64,000 bases of DNA, taken from Hyphomonadaceae bacterium BL14 (GTDB lineage Bacteria; Pseudomonadota; Alphaproteobacteria; Caulobacterales; Maricaulaceae). The DNA lies in the NCBI GenBank assembly GCA_027627705.1, contig CP091242.1, positions 608,076 to 672,075 of the forward strand. The letters are read 5' to 3'. Below, piece by piece: positions 18,172 to 27,131 of the stretch. How positions within the stretch are numbered: position 1 is the first letter of the stretch; the number at the start of each line of letters is the position of its first letter. The position numbers and the translations under genes were made by a program. The notes under the pieces were generated by a model, which saw nothing but the letters and a program-made list of their open reading frames with translations, was not told where the DNA came from and searched no databases.

Positions 18172-19218
18172 ATGACCGATGATCTGATTATCCGCCGCGC
18201 CGGCGATGTCGGCCGGATCACGCTGAACCGCCCCGGCGCGCTCAATGCGCTCAATCAGGCCATGGTGGACGGCATGACCGCCGCCCTGCTGGACTGGCGC
18301 GAGGATGCGGAAGTGAAGGCTGTGGTGGTGGACGGCGCGGGCGAAAAAGGGTTCTGCGCCGGCGGCGATATCCGCATGCTGGCCGAAAGCGGCAAGGCCG
18401 GCGACGGGCGCGCCTGGCGCTTCTGGCGCGACGAATACCGGCTCAACACGCTGATCGCCGAGTATCCCAAGCCCTATATCGCCCTCATCGACGGCATCAC
18501 CATGGGCGGCGGGGTCGGGGTGTCGGTGCATGGCGATTTCCGTGTGGCGGGCGACCGGACGATGTTCGCCATGCCCGAAACCGGCATCGGCTTTCATCCC
18601 GATGTGGGCGGTGCCTATTTCCTGCCGCGCCTGGCCGGCGAGATCGGGACGTGGATGGGGCTGACCGGCGCGCGCCTGAAAGCCGCTGACTGCATCCTGA
18701 CCGGCGTGGCGACCCATTATGTGCCGAGCGATCAGCGCCAGGCGCTGATCGACGCGCTGGAAGGTACGGCGCTCGATCATGACGGCGAAGCGGTCGAGGC
18801 GCTGCTGGACCGGTACGCCGCAGATCCCGGCGCCTCTGACCTGTCGCTGACGCGCGCCCTGATCGACAGCGCGTTTGCCGGCGATGAAGTCGAGGCCATG
18901 GCCGGGCGGCTGGAATCGGCCGGCGATCCCTGGTCGCTGCGCCAGCTTGAAGTGCTCCGGTCCAAATCGCCCACCGCCTGTGCGGTGACGCTGGCGGCCC
19001 TGCGCCGGGGCGCGGATTTGAGTTTCCGCGAGGTGATGACCCAGGATCTGCGGGTCTCCATGCGCTGCCTGGATGACGGGTCTGACTTCTATGAAGGCGT
19101 GCGCGCGGTGATCCTGGACAAGGACAACGCCCCGCGCTGGGCATCAGCCGCGGGCGATGTATCGGGCTGGTTCGCGCCGCTGCCCGGTGATGAAGAGATG
19201 AGCTTTCTGGACGGCTGA
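18172..19218 (+). CDS. 3-hydroxyisobutyryl-CoA hydrolase (enoyl-CoA hydratase superfamily)
   Basis: A 348-residue crotonase-fold enzyme, longer than ordinary hydratases and matching the HIBCH subgroup that releases 3-hydroxyisobutyrate in valine catabolism. Oxyanion-hole motifs are GFCAGGDIRML and GITMGGGVGVS. The catalytic-side segment is MPETGIGFHPDVGGAYFLPRL, as in HIBCH proteins. The C-terminal half has the HIBCH-specific helical extension (FREVMTQDLRVSMRCLDDGSD). It works in the same pathway as the isobutyryl-CoA dehydrogenase-like gene upstream; the damaged toxin-antitoxin module lies between them. Confidence 0.9.
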   Translation: MTDDLIIRRAGDVGRITLNRPGALNALNQAMVDGMTAALLDWREDAEVKAVVVDGAGEKGFCAGGDIRMLAESGKAGDGRAWRFWRDEYRLNTLIAEYPKPYIALIDGITMGGGVGVSVHGDFRVAGDRTMFAMPETGIGFHPDVGGAYFLPRLAGEIGTWMGLTGARLKAADCILTGVATHYVPSDQRQALIDALEGTALDHDGEAVEALLDRYAADPGASDLSLTRALIDSAFAGDEVEAMAGRLESAGDPWSLRQLEVLRSKSPTACAVTLAALRRGADLSFREVMTQDLRVSMRCLDDGSDFYEGVRAVILDKDNAPRWASAAGDVSGWFAPLPGDEEMSFLDG

Positions 19219-19311
19219 GGCGCTCCGGTCGGCCAAGCCAGCGCCCGCCCGCCTTGATCACGCCTGCCAAACCGGCAACACTCGCGTTAACGCTATGCCG
19301 GGGAGGGCGAC

Positions 19312-19629
19312 ATGGAGATTCTTCAACAGGTGCTGGATTTTTTCCGCGCCGGATTTGATCAGGTCAATGCGGTGCAGGGGCTGATCATTGCGCTGATCGC
19401 GGCCGTGCTTCTGCCCAGCCTGGCGCGCCTGCCCGTGTTCGTGGTGGGTGCCGCGCTTGTGCATGTTCTGGTGGACACGCTGCTGCCGGTCCTGTCGGGC
19501 GGGGCGGCGATCGCCTTGCCGCAAGTGCTCGAACTGAGCTTCTGGCGCTATGTGGCCACCTTGCTGGCGGGCTATCTGGTTGTCATCCTCATCCTGGGCC
19601 TGCTGAAGCGGTTGCTGCTGCGCCGTTAA
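19312..19629 (+). CDS. Small hydrophobic membrane protein (paralogue 1)
   Basis: A 105-residue protein with about three membrane segments and a basic C-terminus (LLLRR). The second half aligns with the next gene at 19781: both share an H-V-x-V-D-x2-L-P core, a G-A stretch, a Tyr-rich turn, a GY-x-V segment and a terminal K-x2-L-L-x-R-R. This suggests a tandem duplication. The start has a GGGGAGGG-like site 6-8 bases upstream. No function is known to me. Confidence 0.7.
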   Translation: MEILQQVLDFFRAGFDQVNAVQGLIIALIAAVLLPSLARLPVFVVGAALVHVLVDTLLPVLSGGAAIALPQVLELSFWRYVATLLAGYLVVILILGLLKRLLLRR

Positions 19630-19780
19630 CCGTGCGCCTTGCGGCAATCGTGCCACGATAGAGACGCGGCGCGCGTGCGCATCCGCTGAATTGGTTTATT
19701 TTTCCTTGCTTTCTGTTAAGGTTTTGGCAGTCTCCCCGCCATGCTTGGCCTGAGGGAGGCCGTTAAGCGAGGGGAACGCA

Positions 19781-20161
19781 ATGGAATTCGTTGATATGAT
19801 CTGGGGCTATATCGCTCCTGTCTGGAACTGGCTTGTGGCCGGGCTCGCCGTGCACGGCCCGCTGACGGCCGGTGGCGAGATCAACTGGACCTTTCTGGGC
19901 CTGCAAATGGGTGTCATCGCGCTGGTGATGGCGCTGCTGATGCAGCAATACGGGGCGATCCTGATCTTCACCGTGCTCGGTGTGATCGTGCACGTGGTGG
20001 TGGATGTGGCGCTGCCGATGGTGCGCGCCGGGGCTGAGTTCGCGATGCCGCCGGTGACCGAGATGACCTATCTGCAGTACGCCGCTTTCCTGGCGCTGGG
20101 ATATTTCGTCGCCATTACCGTGTTGTCGATCATCAAGTCGGTGCTGCTGCCGCGCCGCTAG
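19781..20161 (+). CDS. Small hydrophobic membrane protein (paralogue 2)
   Basis: A 126-residue protein with about three membrane segments, paralogous to the product at 19312-19629, with ~20 extra residues at the N-terminus. The shared C-terminal half includes GVIVHVVVDVALPM and the ending IIKSVLLPRR. It has its own ribosome site (GAGGGGAACGC before the ATG). The 151-bp gap upstream contains T-rich DNA that could hold a separate promoter. The function is unknown. Confidence 0.7.
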   Translation: MEFVDMIWGYIAPVWNWLVAGLAVHGPLTAGGEINWTFLGLQMGVIALVMALLMQQYGAILIFTVLGVIVHVVVDVALPMVRAGAEFAMPPVTEMTYLQYAAFLALGYFVAITVLSIIKSVLLPRR

Positions 20162-20188
20162 GGGGCCGCAATCTGACCGCCTGTCATT

Positions 20189-20223
20189 GCCGCCGGGTGC
20201 CGCGTCACTGCGCGCCCGGCGGC
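20189..20223 (+). terminator. Intrinsic terminator candidate
   Basis: A perfect 9-bp stem (GCCGCCGGG at 20189-20197 with CCCGGCGGC at 20215-20223) is followed by a short TTT run. It lies 28 bases after the second small membrane protein and before the enoyl-CoA hydratase gene. Confidence 0.55.
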
Positions 20224-20289
20224 TTTGTGCGTCTTGGCGTCACGCCTTGAGCGCGCTAAGCCTGCACCACGCAGACAGGAGAGCGCGCC

Positions 20290-21087
20290 ATGGCCCAGGA
20301 AGACGACGTCCGGCTTGATGTAACCCGCGCCGGGGTGGCGGTCATCACGCTGAACCGGCCCGCCAAGCACAATGCGTTCAACGCCGATGTGATCGCACGC
20401 CTGTCCGACATCTTTGAAACGCTGCGCACCAACGCCCAGGTACGCATCGTCTTTCTGCGCGGGGCGGGCGGCAGTTTCTCCGCCGGCGCGGATCTCGAAT
20501 GGATGAAGGCCGCTGCCGACTGGACCCATGCGGACAACGAGGAGGATGCGCTGGGCCTGGCCCGCATGCTGCACCGGCTCTACGACCTGCCCCAGATCAC
20601 CGTGGCGCTGGTCCATGGCGCGGCCATGGGCGGGGGTGCCGGGCTGATGGCGGCCTGCGATATTGCTGTGGCGGTCAAGGACGCGAAAATCCGCTTCTCC
20701 GAAGTGCGCCTGGGCCTGACCCCGGCTACCATCTCGCCCTTCGTGGTGCGCGCCATCGGCCCGCGCCAGGCCCGTGCGCTGTTCGTCACCGGCGAGGGCT
20801 TTGACGGCGAATTCGCCCACCAGATCGGCCTGGCCCAGTATGTCGTCGACAGCGCCGAGGAGCTGGACGACATGATGGAGCATATCGCGAAACTGGCGTT
20901 CGACGCCGCGCCGGGCGCCGTGCGCGACGCCAAGGCGCTGGTGGATATGGTCACGGGCGAAGACATCGACGACGGGCTGATGCGCAAGACCGCCCACAAA
21001 ATCGCCGACCGCCGCGTCAGCGATGAAGGCCGCGAGGGGCTCGCCGCGTTTCTGGAGAAGCGCAAGCCCTGGTGGCTGGAAGGCTGA
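20290..21087 (+). CDS. Enoyl-CoA hydratase, probable 3-methylglutaconyl-CoA hydratase
   Basis: A 265-residue crotonase-family hydratase. The oxyanion-hole motif is GSFSAGADLEWMK, and the second glycine-rich motif is HGAAMGGGAGLMAACD. The acidic residues for hydration lie in IRFSEVRLGLTPATISPF. The pattern matches the AUH/LiuC subgroup of leucine catabolism, and the next gene, 65 bases downstream, is the biotin subunit of a methylcrotonyl-type carboxylase. The pair is best read as part of a liu-like operon. Specificity is inferred from context. Confidence 0.88.
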   Translation: MAQEDDVRLDVTRAGVAVITLNRPAKHNAFNADVIARLSDIFETLRTNAQVRIVFLRGAGGSFSAGADLEWMKAAADWTHADNEEDALGLARMLHRLYDLPQITVALVHGAAMGGGAGLMAACDIAVAVKDAKIRFSEVRLGLTPATISPFVVRAIGPRQARALFVTGEGFDGEFAHQIGLAQYVVDSAEELDDMMEHIAKLAFDAAPGAVRDAKALVDMVTGEDIDDGLMRKTAHKIADRRVSDEGREGLAAFLEKRKPWWLEG

Positions 21088-21152
21088 GCCGGCGCTGGCA
21101 CCCGCTCGCCGGATCGCCCGGCCCCTGACAGACAGCCGCCCCCGTAACGGAA

Positions 21153-23147
21153 ATGGCCATGATCAAGACGCTGCTTATCGCGAACCGGGGCGAGATCGCC
21201 TGCCGCATCATGCGCACCGCGCACCGCATGGGGATCGCCACGGTGGCGGTGTTTTCCGACGCCGATGCCCGCGCGCCCCATGTGCGCATGGCCGGGCAGG
21301 CGGTGCGCCTGGGTCCGGCACCGGCGCGCGAGAGCTATCTCAAAGCCGATCTGATCCTGGAAGCGGCGAGGCAAACCGGCGCTGACGCCATTCATCCGGG
21401 CTATGGATTCCTGTCGGAGAACGCCGAGTTCGCCCGCGCCTGCCAGAAAGCCGGGATCATCTTTGTCGGTCCCGATCCTGAAGCCATTGACGCCATGGGC
21501 CTCAAAGACCGCGCCAAGGTGTTGATGGAAAAGGCCGGGGTGCCGGTGACGCCGGGCTATCACGGCCAGAACCAGGACCCGGGCTTTCTTGAGCAGCAGG
21601 CGGGCAAGATCGGCTATCCGGTGCTGATCAAGGCGGTGGCCGGCGGCGGTGGCAAGGGCATGCGCAAGGTGGAGGCGGCCGGCGAATTCGCCGCTGCGCT
21701 CGCCAGCTGTCAGCGCGAAGCCGCGTCGAGCTTCGGCGATGACCATGTGCTGATCGAGAAATTCATCTCCAGCCCGCGCCATATCGAGGTGCAGGTGTTC
21801 GGCGACCGGCGCGGGCGCGTGGTGCATTTCTTCGAGCGCGACTGCTCGCTGCAGCGCCGCCACCAGAAAGTGATCGAGGAAGCCCCGGCGCCGGGCATGA
21901 CCCCCAATGTGCGCGCGGCCATGTGCTCGGCCGCCGTGCGCGCGGCCGAGGCCGTGAACTATGTCGGCGCGGGGACCGTCGAGTTCATTGTGGACGGGTC
22001 CGGGCCACTACGCGAAGACGGCTTCTATTTCATGGAGATGAATACGCGGTTGCAGGTGGAGCACCCGGTCACCGAGGCGGTGACGGGCTATGATCTGGTC
22101 GAGCTGCAGCTGCGTGTGGCGGCGGGCGGACCGGTGCCGGAACAGGACCGCATCGCCATCAAAGGCTGGGCCCTGGAGGCGCGCCTCTATGCCGAGGACC
22201 CGGGCACCGGCTTCCTGCCCTCCATCGGCCCGCTGGACCGGCTGGTATTGCCCGGCAAGCCCGAAGGCGTGCGCGCCGATAGCGGCGTGGAGCAGGGCGG
22301 TGAGGTGTCGCTGCACTATGATCCCATGATCGCCAAGCTGATCACCCATGGCCCCACCCGCGAGGATGCCATCGACACGCTGGTGGCGGGCCTGGATGCG
22401 CGCACGCTGGTCTGGCCGGTGCGCACCAATGCCGGCTTCCTGCGCCGGGCGCTGACCCATCCCGATTTCCGTGCTGGTGTTGTCGACACCCGCTTCATCG
22501 ACCAGCGCCTGGACGTGCTGGCACCCAAAGCGCCGCCGGCCCTGAGCTGGATCGCCGGGGCCCTGGCGATGGCCGGCGGCGGGCCGCTGGCCGCCCCTGC
22601 GCGCGATCCCTGGGACATGCGCGACGGCTTCCGCGTCAATGGCGACCCGGTGTTTGAAGTGGGCCTTGATCATGCCGGCGCGCGCGTGGGTGTGCGCCTG
22701 ACATTGAATGACGGCGCGCTGGAGGCGCAGGCGGGCGATCAGACGTTGGTGCTCGTCGAACCGCGCTTTGAGCCGGGGCTCTTTACCGCGCGCCTCAACG
22801 ACCAGCCGGTCAGTGCGCGCTTCGAGATCTGGCCCTCGCGCGGTGCGCTGGTGGCCGCCCAGGGCGAAACCCACCTGATCACCGAATATAACCCCGCCGC
22901 CCAGGCCGACGCGCTGGAGGGCGGCGCCGCCATTCTCGCCCCCATGCCCGGCAAGGTCCTCTCCGTCGCCGTCAAGCCCGGCGACACGGTGAAAAAGGGC
23001 CAGACCCTGGTCGTCCTCGAAGCCATGAAAATGGAACACGCCCTGACCGCGCCGCGCGACGGCGTGGTGGAGGCCGTCAATGCTGCAGCTGGCGCACAGG
23101 TGAGCGACGGTGCAGCGCTGGTGGTGCTGAGCGAGGCGGAGGCCTAA
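21153..23147 (+). CDS. Methylcrotonyl-CoA carboxylase biotin-containing alpha subunit
   Basis: A 664-residue biotin-dependent acyl-CoA carboxylase alpha chain. Domains in order are biotin carboxylase (begins LLIANRGEIACRIMRT; glycine-rich ATP loop KAVAGGGGKGMR; MEMNTRLQVEHPVTE), a linking barrel domain, and a C-terminal biotinyl domain with EAMKMEH, the biotin lysine near residue 626. The length and the upstream methylglutaconyl-CoA hydratase gene favour methylcrotonyl-CoA over acetyl- or propionyl-CoA. The beta subunit is not in the window. A second possible start is ATG 21159. The stop overlaps the convergent pgsA stop. Confidence 0.88.
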   Translation: MAMIKTLLIANRGEIACRIMRTAHRMGIATVAVFSDADARAPHVRMAGQAVRLGPAPARESYLKADLILEAARQTGADAIHPGYGFLSENAEFARACQKAGIIFVGPDPEAIDAMGLKDRAKVLMEKAGVPVTPGYHGQNQDPGFLEQQAGKIGYPVLIKAVAGGGGKGMRKVEAAGEFAAALASCQREAASSFGDDHVLIEKFISSPRHIEVQVFGDRRGRVVHFFERDCSLQRRHQKVIEEAPAPGMTPNVRAAMCSAAVRAAEAVNYVGAGTVEFIVDGSGPLREDGFYFMEMNTRLQVEHPVTEAVTGYDLVELQLRVAAGGPVPEQDRIAIKGWALEARLYAEDPGTGFLPSIGPLDRLVLPGKPEGVRADSGVEQGGEVSLHYDPMIAKLITHGPTREDAIDTLVAGLDARTLVWPVRTNAGFLRRALTHPDFRAGVVDTRFIDQRLDVLAPKAPPALSWIAGALAMAGGGPLAAPARDPWDMRDGFRVNGDPVFEVGLDHAGARVGVRLTLNDGALEAQAGDQTLVLVEPRFEPGLFTARLNDQPVSARFEIWPSRGALVAAQGETHLITEYNPAAQADALEGGAAILAPMPGKVLSVAVKPGDTVKKGQTLVVLEAMKMEHALTAPRDGVVEAVNAAAGAQVSDGAALVVLSEAEA

Positions 23148-23755
23148 CCCCTTCCCAACGCCCCCCGCACATACGGAAGCGCCGTCCAGGCGGTGAGGAT
23201 GGCGATGAACCAGACCCCGCCCACCCAGTAGAAGAACCATACCTCCACCGGCAGGCGAAGCGGCGTGGCGAGGTCCAGGGTCACCAGCACGAACGGCGCG
23301 GCGGTCATGATCATGGCCAGCGCCGTCTTGGTGCGCGCCTCGCCGGTGACGTTGAGGGTGGCGGGCGCCGGGCGGGTGAAGCGCAGGGCGGTGACCAGCA
23401 CATCGCGGCCTACAATCACCGCCACCGGCGCGGCCAGCCAGATCATCCAGCCGCTGATGGCGGCAAAGGCGATGAGATACGCGCCCACCAGCACCTTGTC
23501 GGCGATGGGGTCGAGCAGGGCGCCCAGCGCGCTGCGCGCATCCAGCACCCGCGCCAGCCAGCCGTCGAGCCAGTCGGTGAGGGCGGCGAGCACGAAAATC
23601 ACCGCTGACGCCCCGCCCCAGACCAGTGCGGCGCGCTCCACCTCCTGACCGGCGCTGACAATCAGGCACCAGGCCCCGATCATCCCCGCGGCCATGCGCG
23701 CCAGCGTGATCACATTGGGCAGATGGCACAGGGCGCTATTCGTGGAAATGGTCAT
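23144..23755 (-). CDS. pgsA: CDP-diacylglycerol-glycerol-3-phosphate 3-phosphatidyltransferase
   Basis: A 203-residue inner-membrane enzyme that makes phosphatidylglycerol phosphate. The complete CDP-alcohol phosphotransferase signature D-x2-DG-x2-AR-x8-G-x3-D-x3-D is present ([12 protein letters not shown] followed by [12 protein letters not shown]). Several membrane segments follow. It overlaps the 3' end of uvrC by 20 bases on the same strand; uvrC followed by pgsA is a common bacterial order. Confidence 0.92.
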   Translation of the reverse strand: MTISTNSALCHLPNVITLARMAAGMIGAWCLIVSAGQEVERAALVWGGASAVIFVLAALTDWLDGWLARVLDARSALGALLDPIADKVLVGAYLIAFAAISGWMIWLAAPVAVIVGRDVLVTALRFTRPAPATLNVTGEARTKTALAMIMTAAPFVLVTLDLATPLRLPVEVWFFYWVGGVWFIAILTAWTALPYVRGALGRG

Positions 23756-25646
23756 AGATCGTCCTCGCCAGCGTTTTCGACACGCCCTCCACGGCTTCCA
23801 GATCGGCCAGATTGGCGCGGGTGATCGCGCGCGCGGAGCCGAAATGTTTCAACAGAGCACTTTTGCGCGTGGCACCAATGCCGGGAATGTCGTCCAGCGG
23901 GTTTTCGCGGATCTGGCGCTGGCGCCGGGCGCGGTGGCCGGTGATCGCGAAGCGGTGCGCCTCGTCGCGCAGGCGCTGGATGTAGTACAGCACCGGATCA
24001 TTGGGCGGCAGGCGCACGGGCGGCTTGCCGGGCAGGTAGAACACCTCGCGCCCCGCATCGCGGTCCGGCCCCTTGGCGATGGCGGCCAGGGGAATGTCCA
24101 GCAGTTCCAGCTCCTCCATCACGCCCTGCACAGCCGACAGCTGTCCCTTGCCGCCATCGATCAGCACCAGATCGGGGGTTGGCGCGCCGTCATCGCGCTC
24201 GCGCTTCAGGCGGGCAAAGCGCCGGCGCAGCATGGCGCGCATCATGGCGTAATCATCGTCGGTGGCGGCATCATCGCCCTTCATGTTGAAGCGGCGATAG
24301 CCGGTTTTCTCAAACCCCTCCGGCCCGGCCACGATCATGGCGCCCAGGGCGTTCGTGCCCTGGATGTGGGAATTGTCATAGACCTCGATGCGCACGGGCG
24401 GCGCGCCAAGCCCGAAGACCCGCGCCACGCCTTTGAGAAGATGGGCCTGGGACGCGCTTTCGGCCATCTGGCGGGCCAGCGCCTCGCGCGCATTGCGCAC
24501 CGCCTGCTCCATCAGCTGTTTCTTGTCGCCGCGCTGGGGCGCGCGGATCTCCACGCCATGCCCGGCGCGCAGGGCCAGAGCCTCGCTGAGGAGTTCGGCT
24601 TCCTCCGGGGCATGGCTGACCAGCAGGAGGCGCGGGGCGGGCTTGTCGTCATAGAATTGCGCCAGGAACGCCGCCAGCACAGCACCCTCGGGCGCGTCGG
24701 CCTCGTGGCGCGGATAGAAGGCGCGATTGCCCCAGTTCTGGCCGGCCCGGAAGAAGAAGACCTGCACGCAGGACCGCCCGCCTTCGCTGTGCACGGCCAC
24801 CACGTCGGCCTCTTCCAGGCCTTCAGGATTGATGTCCTGATGGGTCGTTACCGCCGCGATGGCGCGGATGCGGTCGCGCAGCTTGGCGGCGTGCTCGAAA
24901 TCCATCGCCTCGGACGCCGCGGTCATCTGGGCCTGCAGCGCCTCGCGCAGCTCGTTGGAGCGCCCGCGCAGGAAGCTCGTCGCATCGGCCACCAGCTCGG
25001 CGTATTCCTCGGCGTCCACATAATCCACGCACGGCGCTGCGCAGCGCTTGATCTGGTACAGCATGCAGGGCCGTGTGCGGCTCTCATACACGCTGTCTGA
25101 ACAGGTGCGCAGCAGGAAAGCCTTCTGCAGCGTGTTGAGTGTGTTGTTCACCGCGCCGGCGCTGGCGAAGGGGCCGAAATACGCGCCCTTGGCCTTGCGC
25201 GCGCCGCGATGCTTGGTCAGTTGGGGCGCGGCGTGATCGCTGCGGATCAGGATGTAGGGAAAGGACTTGTCGTCGCGCAGGATGATATTGAAGCGCGGTT
25301 TGAGCCGCTTGATCAGGTTGGCTTCCAGCAAGAGCGCCTCGGTCTCGGTGCTGGTGACCACAAACTCCATGGTGCGCGTCAGCGCGATCATCAGGGCGAT
25401 GCGATTGGTGTGGCCGCCGGTCTTGGCATAGTTCGCCACCCGGTTTTTCAGCCTTTTCGCCTTGCCCACATAAAGCACCTCGCCATCCGCGCCATACATG
25501 CGGTAGACGCCCGGCTTCATCGGCAATTGCTTGACATAATCGGCGATGATCTGCGGCCCGGAGCGCGCCTCGTCCGGCGCACCGGCGGGGGCGGCGTCGT
25601 CAGCCGCATCCAGAGGCGGCGCATCAGGGCGGGCGGCTTTGACCAT
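23736..25646 (-). CDS. uvrC: Excinuclease ABC subunit C
   Basis: A 636-residue nucleotide-excision-repair nuclease. Domains are GIY-YIG at the N-terminus ([19 protein letters not shown]), the Cys-rich segment ([19 protein letters not shown]), a UVR helix pair ([17 protein letters not shown]), the RNase H-like 5'-incision domain ([19 protein letters not shown]) and a C-terminal double helix-hairpin-helix ([18 protein letters not shown]). ATG 25646 is preferred over an in-frame TTG at 25655. All domains are intact. The IS-disrupted parE gene lies just upstream. Confidence 0.95.
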   Translation of the reverse strand: MVKAARPDAPPLDAADDAAPAGAPDEARSGPQIIADYVKQLPMKPGVYRMYGADGEVLYVGKAKRLKNRVANYAKTGGHTNRIALMIALTRTMEFVVTSTETEALLLEANLIKRLKPRFNIILRDDKSFPYILIRSDHAAPQLTKHRGARKAKGAYFGPFASAGAVNNTLNTLQKAFLLRTCSDSVYESRTRPCMLYQIKRCAAPCVDYVDAEEYAELVADATSFLRGRSNELREALQAQMTAASEAMDFEHAAKLRDRIRAIAAVTTHQDINPEGLEEADVVAVHSEGGRSCVQVFFFRAGQNWGNRAFYPRHEADAPEGAVLAAFLAQFYDDKPAPRLLLVSHAPEEAELLSEALALRAGHGVEIRAPQRGDKKQLMEQAVRNAREALARQMAESASQAHLLKGVARVFGLGAPPVRIEVYDNSHIQGTNALGAMIVAGPEGFEKTGYRRFNMKGDDAATDDDYAMMRAMLRRRFARLKRERDDGAPTPDLVLIDGGKGQLSAVQGVMEELELLDIPLAAIAKGPDRDAGREVFYLPGKPPVRLPPNDPVLYYIQRLRDEAHRFAITGHRARRQRQIRENPLDDIPGIGATRKSALLKHFGSARAITRANLADLEAVEGVSKTLARTIYDHFHE

Positions 25647-25700
25647 AAGAGGCAAGATAGGCCGCGCCGCGCGCCGCGTCAGCGGGGAGGGGCAGGTGGG

Positions 25701-25763
25701 TTACCGGGAGAAGTCGGACTGGGCGTGGACGACAGCGATGATGCGAAGTGATTGCGGGCGTGC
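25701..25763 (-). pseudogene. C-terminal fragment of ParE/RelE toxin (left of the IS element)
   Basis: A 20-codon minus-strand remnant reading ARPQSLRIIAVVHAQSDF and then a stop at 25703-25701. The LRIIAVVHA stretch is typical of the last strand of RelE/ParE toxins. It continues, in frame, the N-terminal part of the toxin found on the other side of the IS element (26618-26848), showing that the IS inserted into this gene. Confidence 0.75.
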
Positions 25764-25830
25764 CTAGGACCTGTTGACGAAGTGGATTCCCAACCCGCCC
25801 GAAGCGTGATTCAAGACTGGCTTTTGGGAG

Positions 25831-26256
25831 GTGGTCTTGGTTCGCGGTTTGATGACGGACGAGGAGTGGGCGTTCTTTGCGCCTTTCGTGGTGGCGACCG
25901 GAGGCAAGCGGGGCCGCCCGCCTTCTGATCATCGCCGCGTGCTGGACGGCGTGTTCTGGATCGCGCGCACCGGCGCGCCCTGGCGTGATCTTCACGACTA
26001 TTTCGGTCCGTGGACGCGGGTCTACCGCCAGTTCCGCCGCTGGACGCTGTCAGGCGTGTGGGAGGTGATGTTGGAAGCGCTGGGCGAGAGCGGGGCCGTA
26101 CCCGACAGTCTTCAAATGGTCGATTCCACTATCGTTCGCGCGCACCATCAGGCTGCGGGCGCTAAAGGGGGACTCAAAAACAGGGTTTTGGGCGCTCAAA
26201 AGGTGGCTTCACGACCAAAATACACCTTCGCACCAACGCTGAAGGGCTGCCCATAG
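25831..26256 (+). CDS. IS5-family transposase, first frame (orfA)
   Basis: The N-terminal part of a DDE transposase with the DUF4096-type helical domain (LMTDEEWAFFAPF, GRPPSDHRRVLDGVFWIARTG) and the first catalytic Asp in MVDSTIVRAHHQAAG. The start is one of GTG 25831, TTG 25837 or ATG 25852; a GGGAGG site at 25826-25831 favours TTG 25837. The frame's tail after AGAKGG is unlike the family. A -1 shift at AAAGGGGG (26164-26171) joins it to the second frame, the usual expression mode in this group. Confidence 0.85.
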   Translation: MVLVRGLMTDEEWAFFAPFVVATGGKRGRPPSDHRRVLDGVFWIARTGAPWRDLHDYFGPWTRVYRQFRRWTLSGVWEVMLEALGESGAVPDSLQMVDSTIVRAHHQAAGAKGGLKNRVLGAQKVASRPKYTFAPTLKGCP

Positions 26257-26618
26257 CCGCTGAGATCACCGGCGGTGAAGTCTCCGACTACAAAGGTTAT
26301 GAGGCGGTGATGGCCGCGCATGGCCCAGTCCCGCGCGTCCTGCTGGCCGACAAAGGCTATGACAGCGACAATATCCGAACATCGCTGGAAGCCGCCGGCG
26401 CCGTGCCGATGATCCCGGCGCGCCGAAACCGCAAGAACCCCGTCCAGATCGACGACTTCGTCTATGGGCTGAGAAACCGCATCGAGCGGTGCTTCAACAA
26501 GCTGCGCTGCTCACGCCGCCTCGCCACACGCTACGACAAGACCGCCGACAGCTATCTCGGCTTCATCCATCTCGCTTCAATCCGCCTGTGGTTCCGGTAC
26601 TTTGTCAACAGCACCTAG
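26166..26618 (+). CDS. IS5-family transposase, second frame (orfB, by -1 frameshift)
   Basis: The C-terminal part of the transposase, reached from orfA by -1 frameshifting at the AAAGGGGG run. It reads TQKQGFGRSKGGFTTKIH at its beginning, then the second catalytic Asp in LLADKGYDSD and the glutamate region in NRIERCFNKLRCSRRLATRYDK. The stop codon TAG is formed by the last three bases of the flanking CTAG. The fused protein would have ~260 residues, a normal size. Confidence 0.85.
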   Translation, partial: RGTQKQGFGRSKGGFTTKIHLRTNAEGLPIAAEITGGEVSDYKGYEAVMAAHGPVPRVLLADKGYDSDNIRTSLEAAGAVPMIPARRNRKNPVQIDDFVYGLRNRIERCFNKLRCSRRLATRYDKTADSYLGFIHLASIRLWFRYFVNST

Positions 26619-26848
26619 AATATCAAAACATGCGATGCGCGCCGCGCTGCGTATACGGTTTCACCTCTTCGCCGTAGCTTCCTCCAAGCGTAGCGGGTGT
26701 TTGGCAGCCGCCGGGCGAAAGTAACCAAGTCCAGCATATAGGTCCGCGCCTGCTCCGGACCGCATTTATCGATAGTGCAAGCATGGATCGCGTCCAGATC
26801 AGCCAGCGCCCTGACGCTGAAACGGACAGTGTCAGGACTGCGCGTCAC
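26615..26848 (-). pseudogene. ParE/RelE-type toxin, truncated by IS insertion (N-terminal part)
   Basis: 77 residues from GTG 26848 with the RelE/ParE pattern (FSVRALADLDAIHACTIDK, ARTYMLDLVTFARRLPNT, WRKLRRRGETVYAARRASHV). It stops at a TAG created at the IS junction, removing the last ~20 residues, which survive at 25701-25763. The lost part includes the final strand with the active-site side of the toxin, so it is probably non-functional. It overlaps the upstream antitoxin gene by 17 bases. Confidence 0.82.
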
Positions 26849-27074
26849 AACGCGCCTGGGCTTCCGCCAGGCTCAGCGTCACGTCCGTGTCGACAGCGTC
26901 CGACAGGCGGTCATCCAGCAAATCGTCCAGCGTGATGCGCGCGGCGTCCAGCGCATCCTTGCGCCGCTCAATCAGGTCCAGCGCATACGCCACCGCCTCG
27001 TCAGCGCTGGCGAAACGGCCCGAGCGTACGAGGGCGTCCAGGCGGACGGCAGTTTCGGGCGAGAGCGCGTTCAT
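26832..27074 (-). CDS. ParD-type antitoxin
   Basis: An 80-residue antitoxin with a ribbon-helix-helix-like N-terminus (LSPETAVRLDALVRSGRFASADEAVAYAL) and an acidic C-terminal tail (TLDDLLDDRLSDAVDTDV) that would bind the toxin. It is intact although its toxin gene is broken by an IS element. It could still act as a repressor of its own promoter or neutralise related toxins. Confidence 0.8.
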   Translation of the reverse strand: MNALSPETAVRLDALVRSGRFASADEAVAYALDLIERRKDALDAARITLDDLLDDRLSDAVDTDVTLSLAEAQARCDAQS

Positions 27075-27131
27075 TCAGGCAAGTCTACCGCAAGAGCGGC
27101 CCGCGAGCCAGATGATGGCGAGACAGATCCC

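Larger units (their letters stand above)
25764..26618 (+). mobile_element. IS5-family insertion sequence (IS427-like group)
   Basis: An ~850-bp element with imperfect terminal inverted repeats: the left end GACCTGTTGACGAAGT (from 25768) matches the complement of the right end, GTGCTGTTGACAAAGT (ending 26614), at 13 of 16 positions. CTAG flanks both sides (25764-25767 and 26615-26618), consistent with a short TA-containing target duplication. It encodes a two-frame DDE transposase. It disrupts a parE toxin gene, pieces of which remain on both sides. The element itself looks complete and could be active. Confidence 0.88.

Noticed and set aside
22008..23729. 573-codon minus-strand frame opposite the carboxylase alpha gene
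   Set aside because: It is a shadow of mccA and pgsA with no recognisable protein pattern; the plus-strand gene has all its domains.
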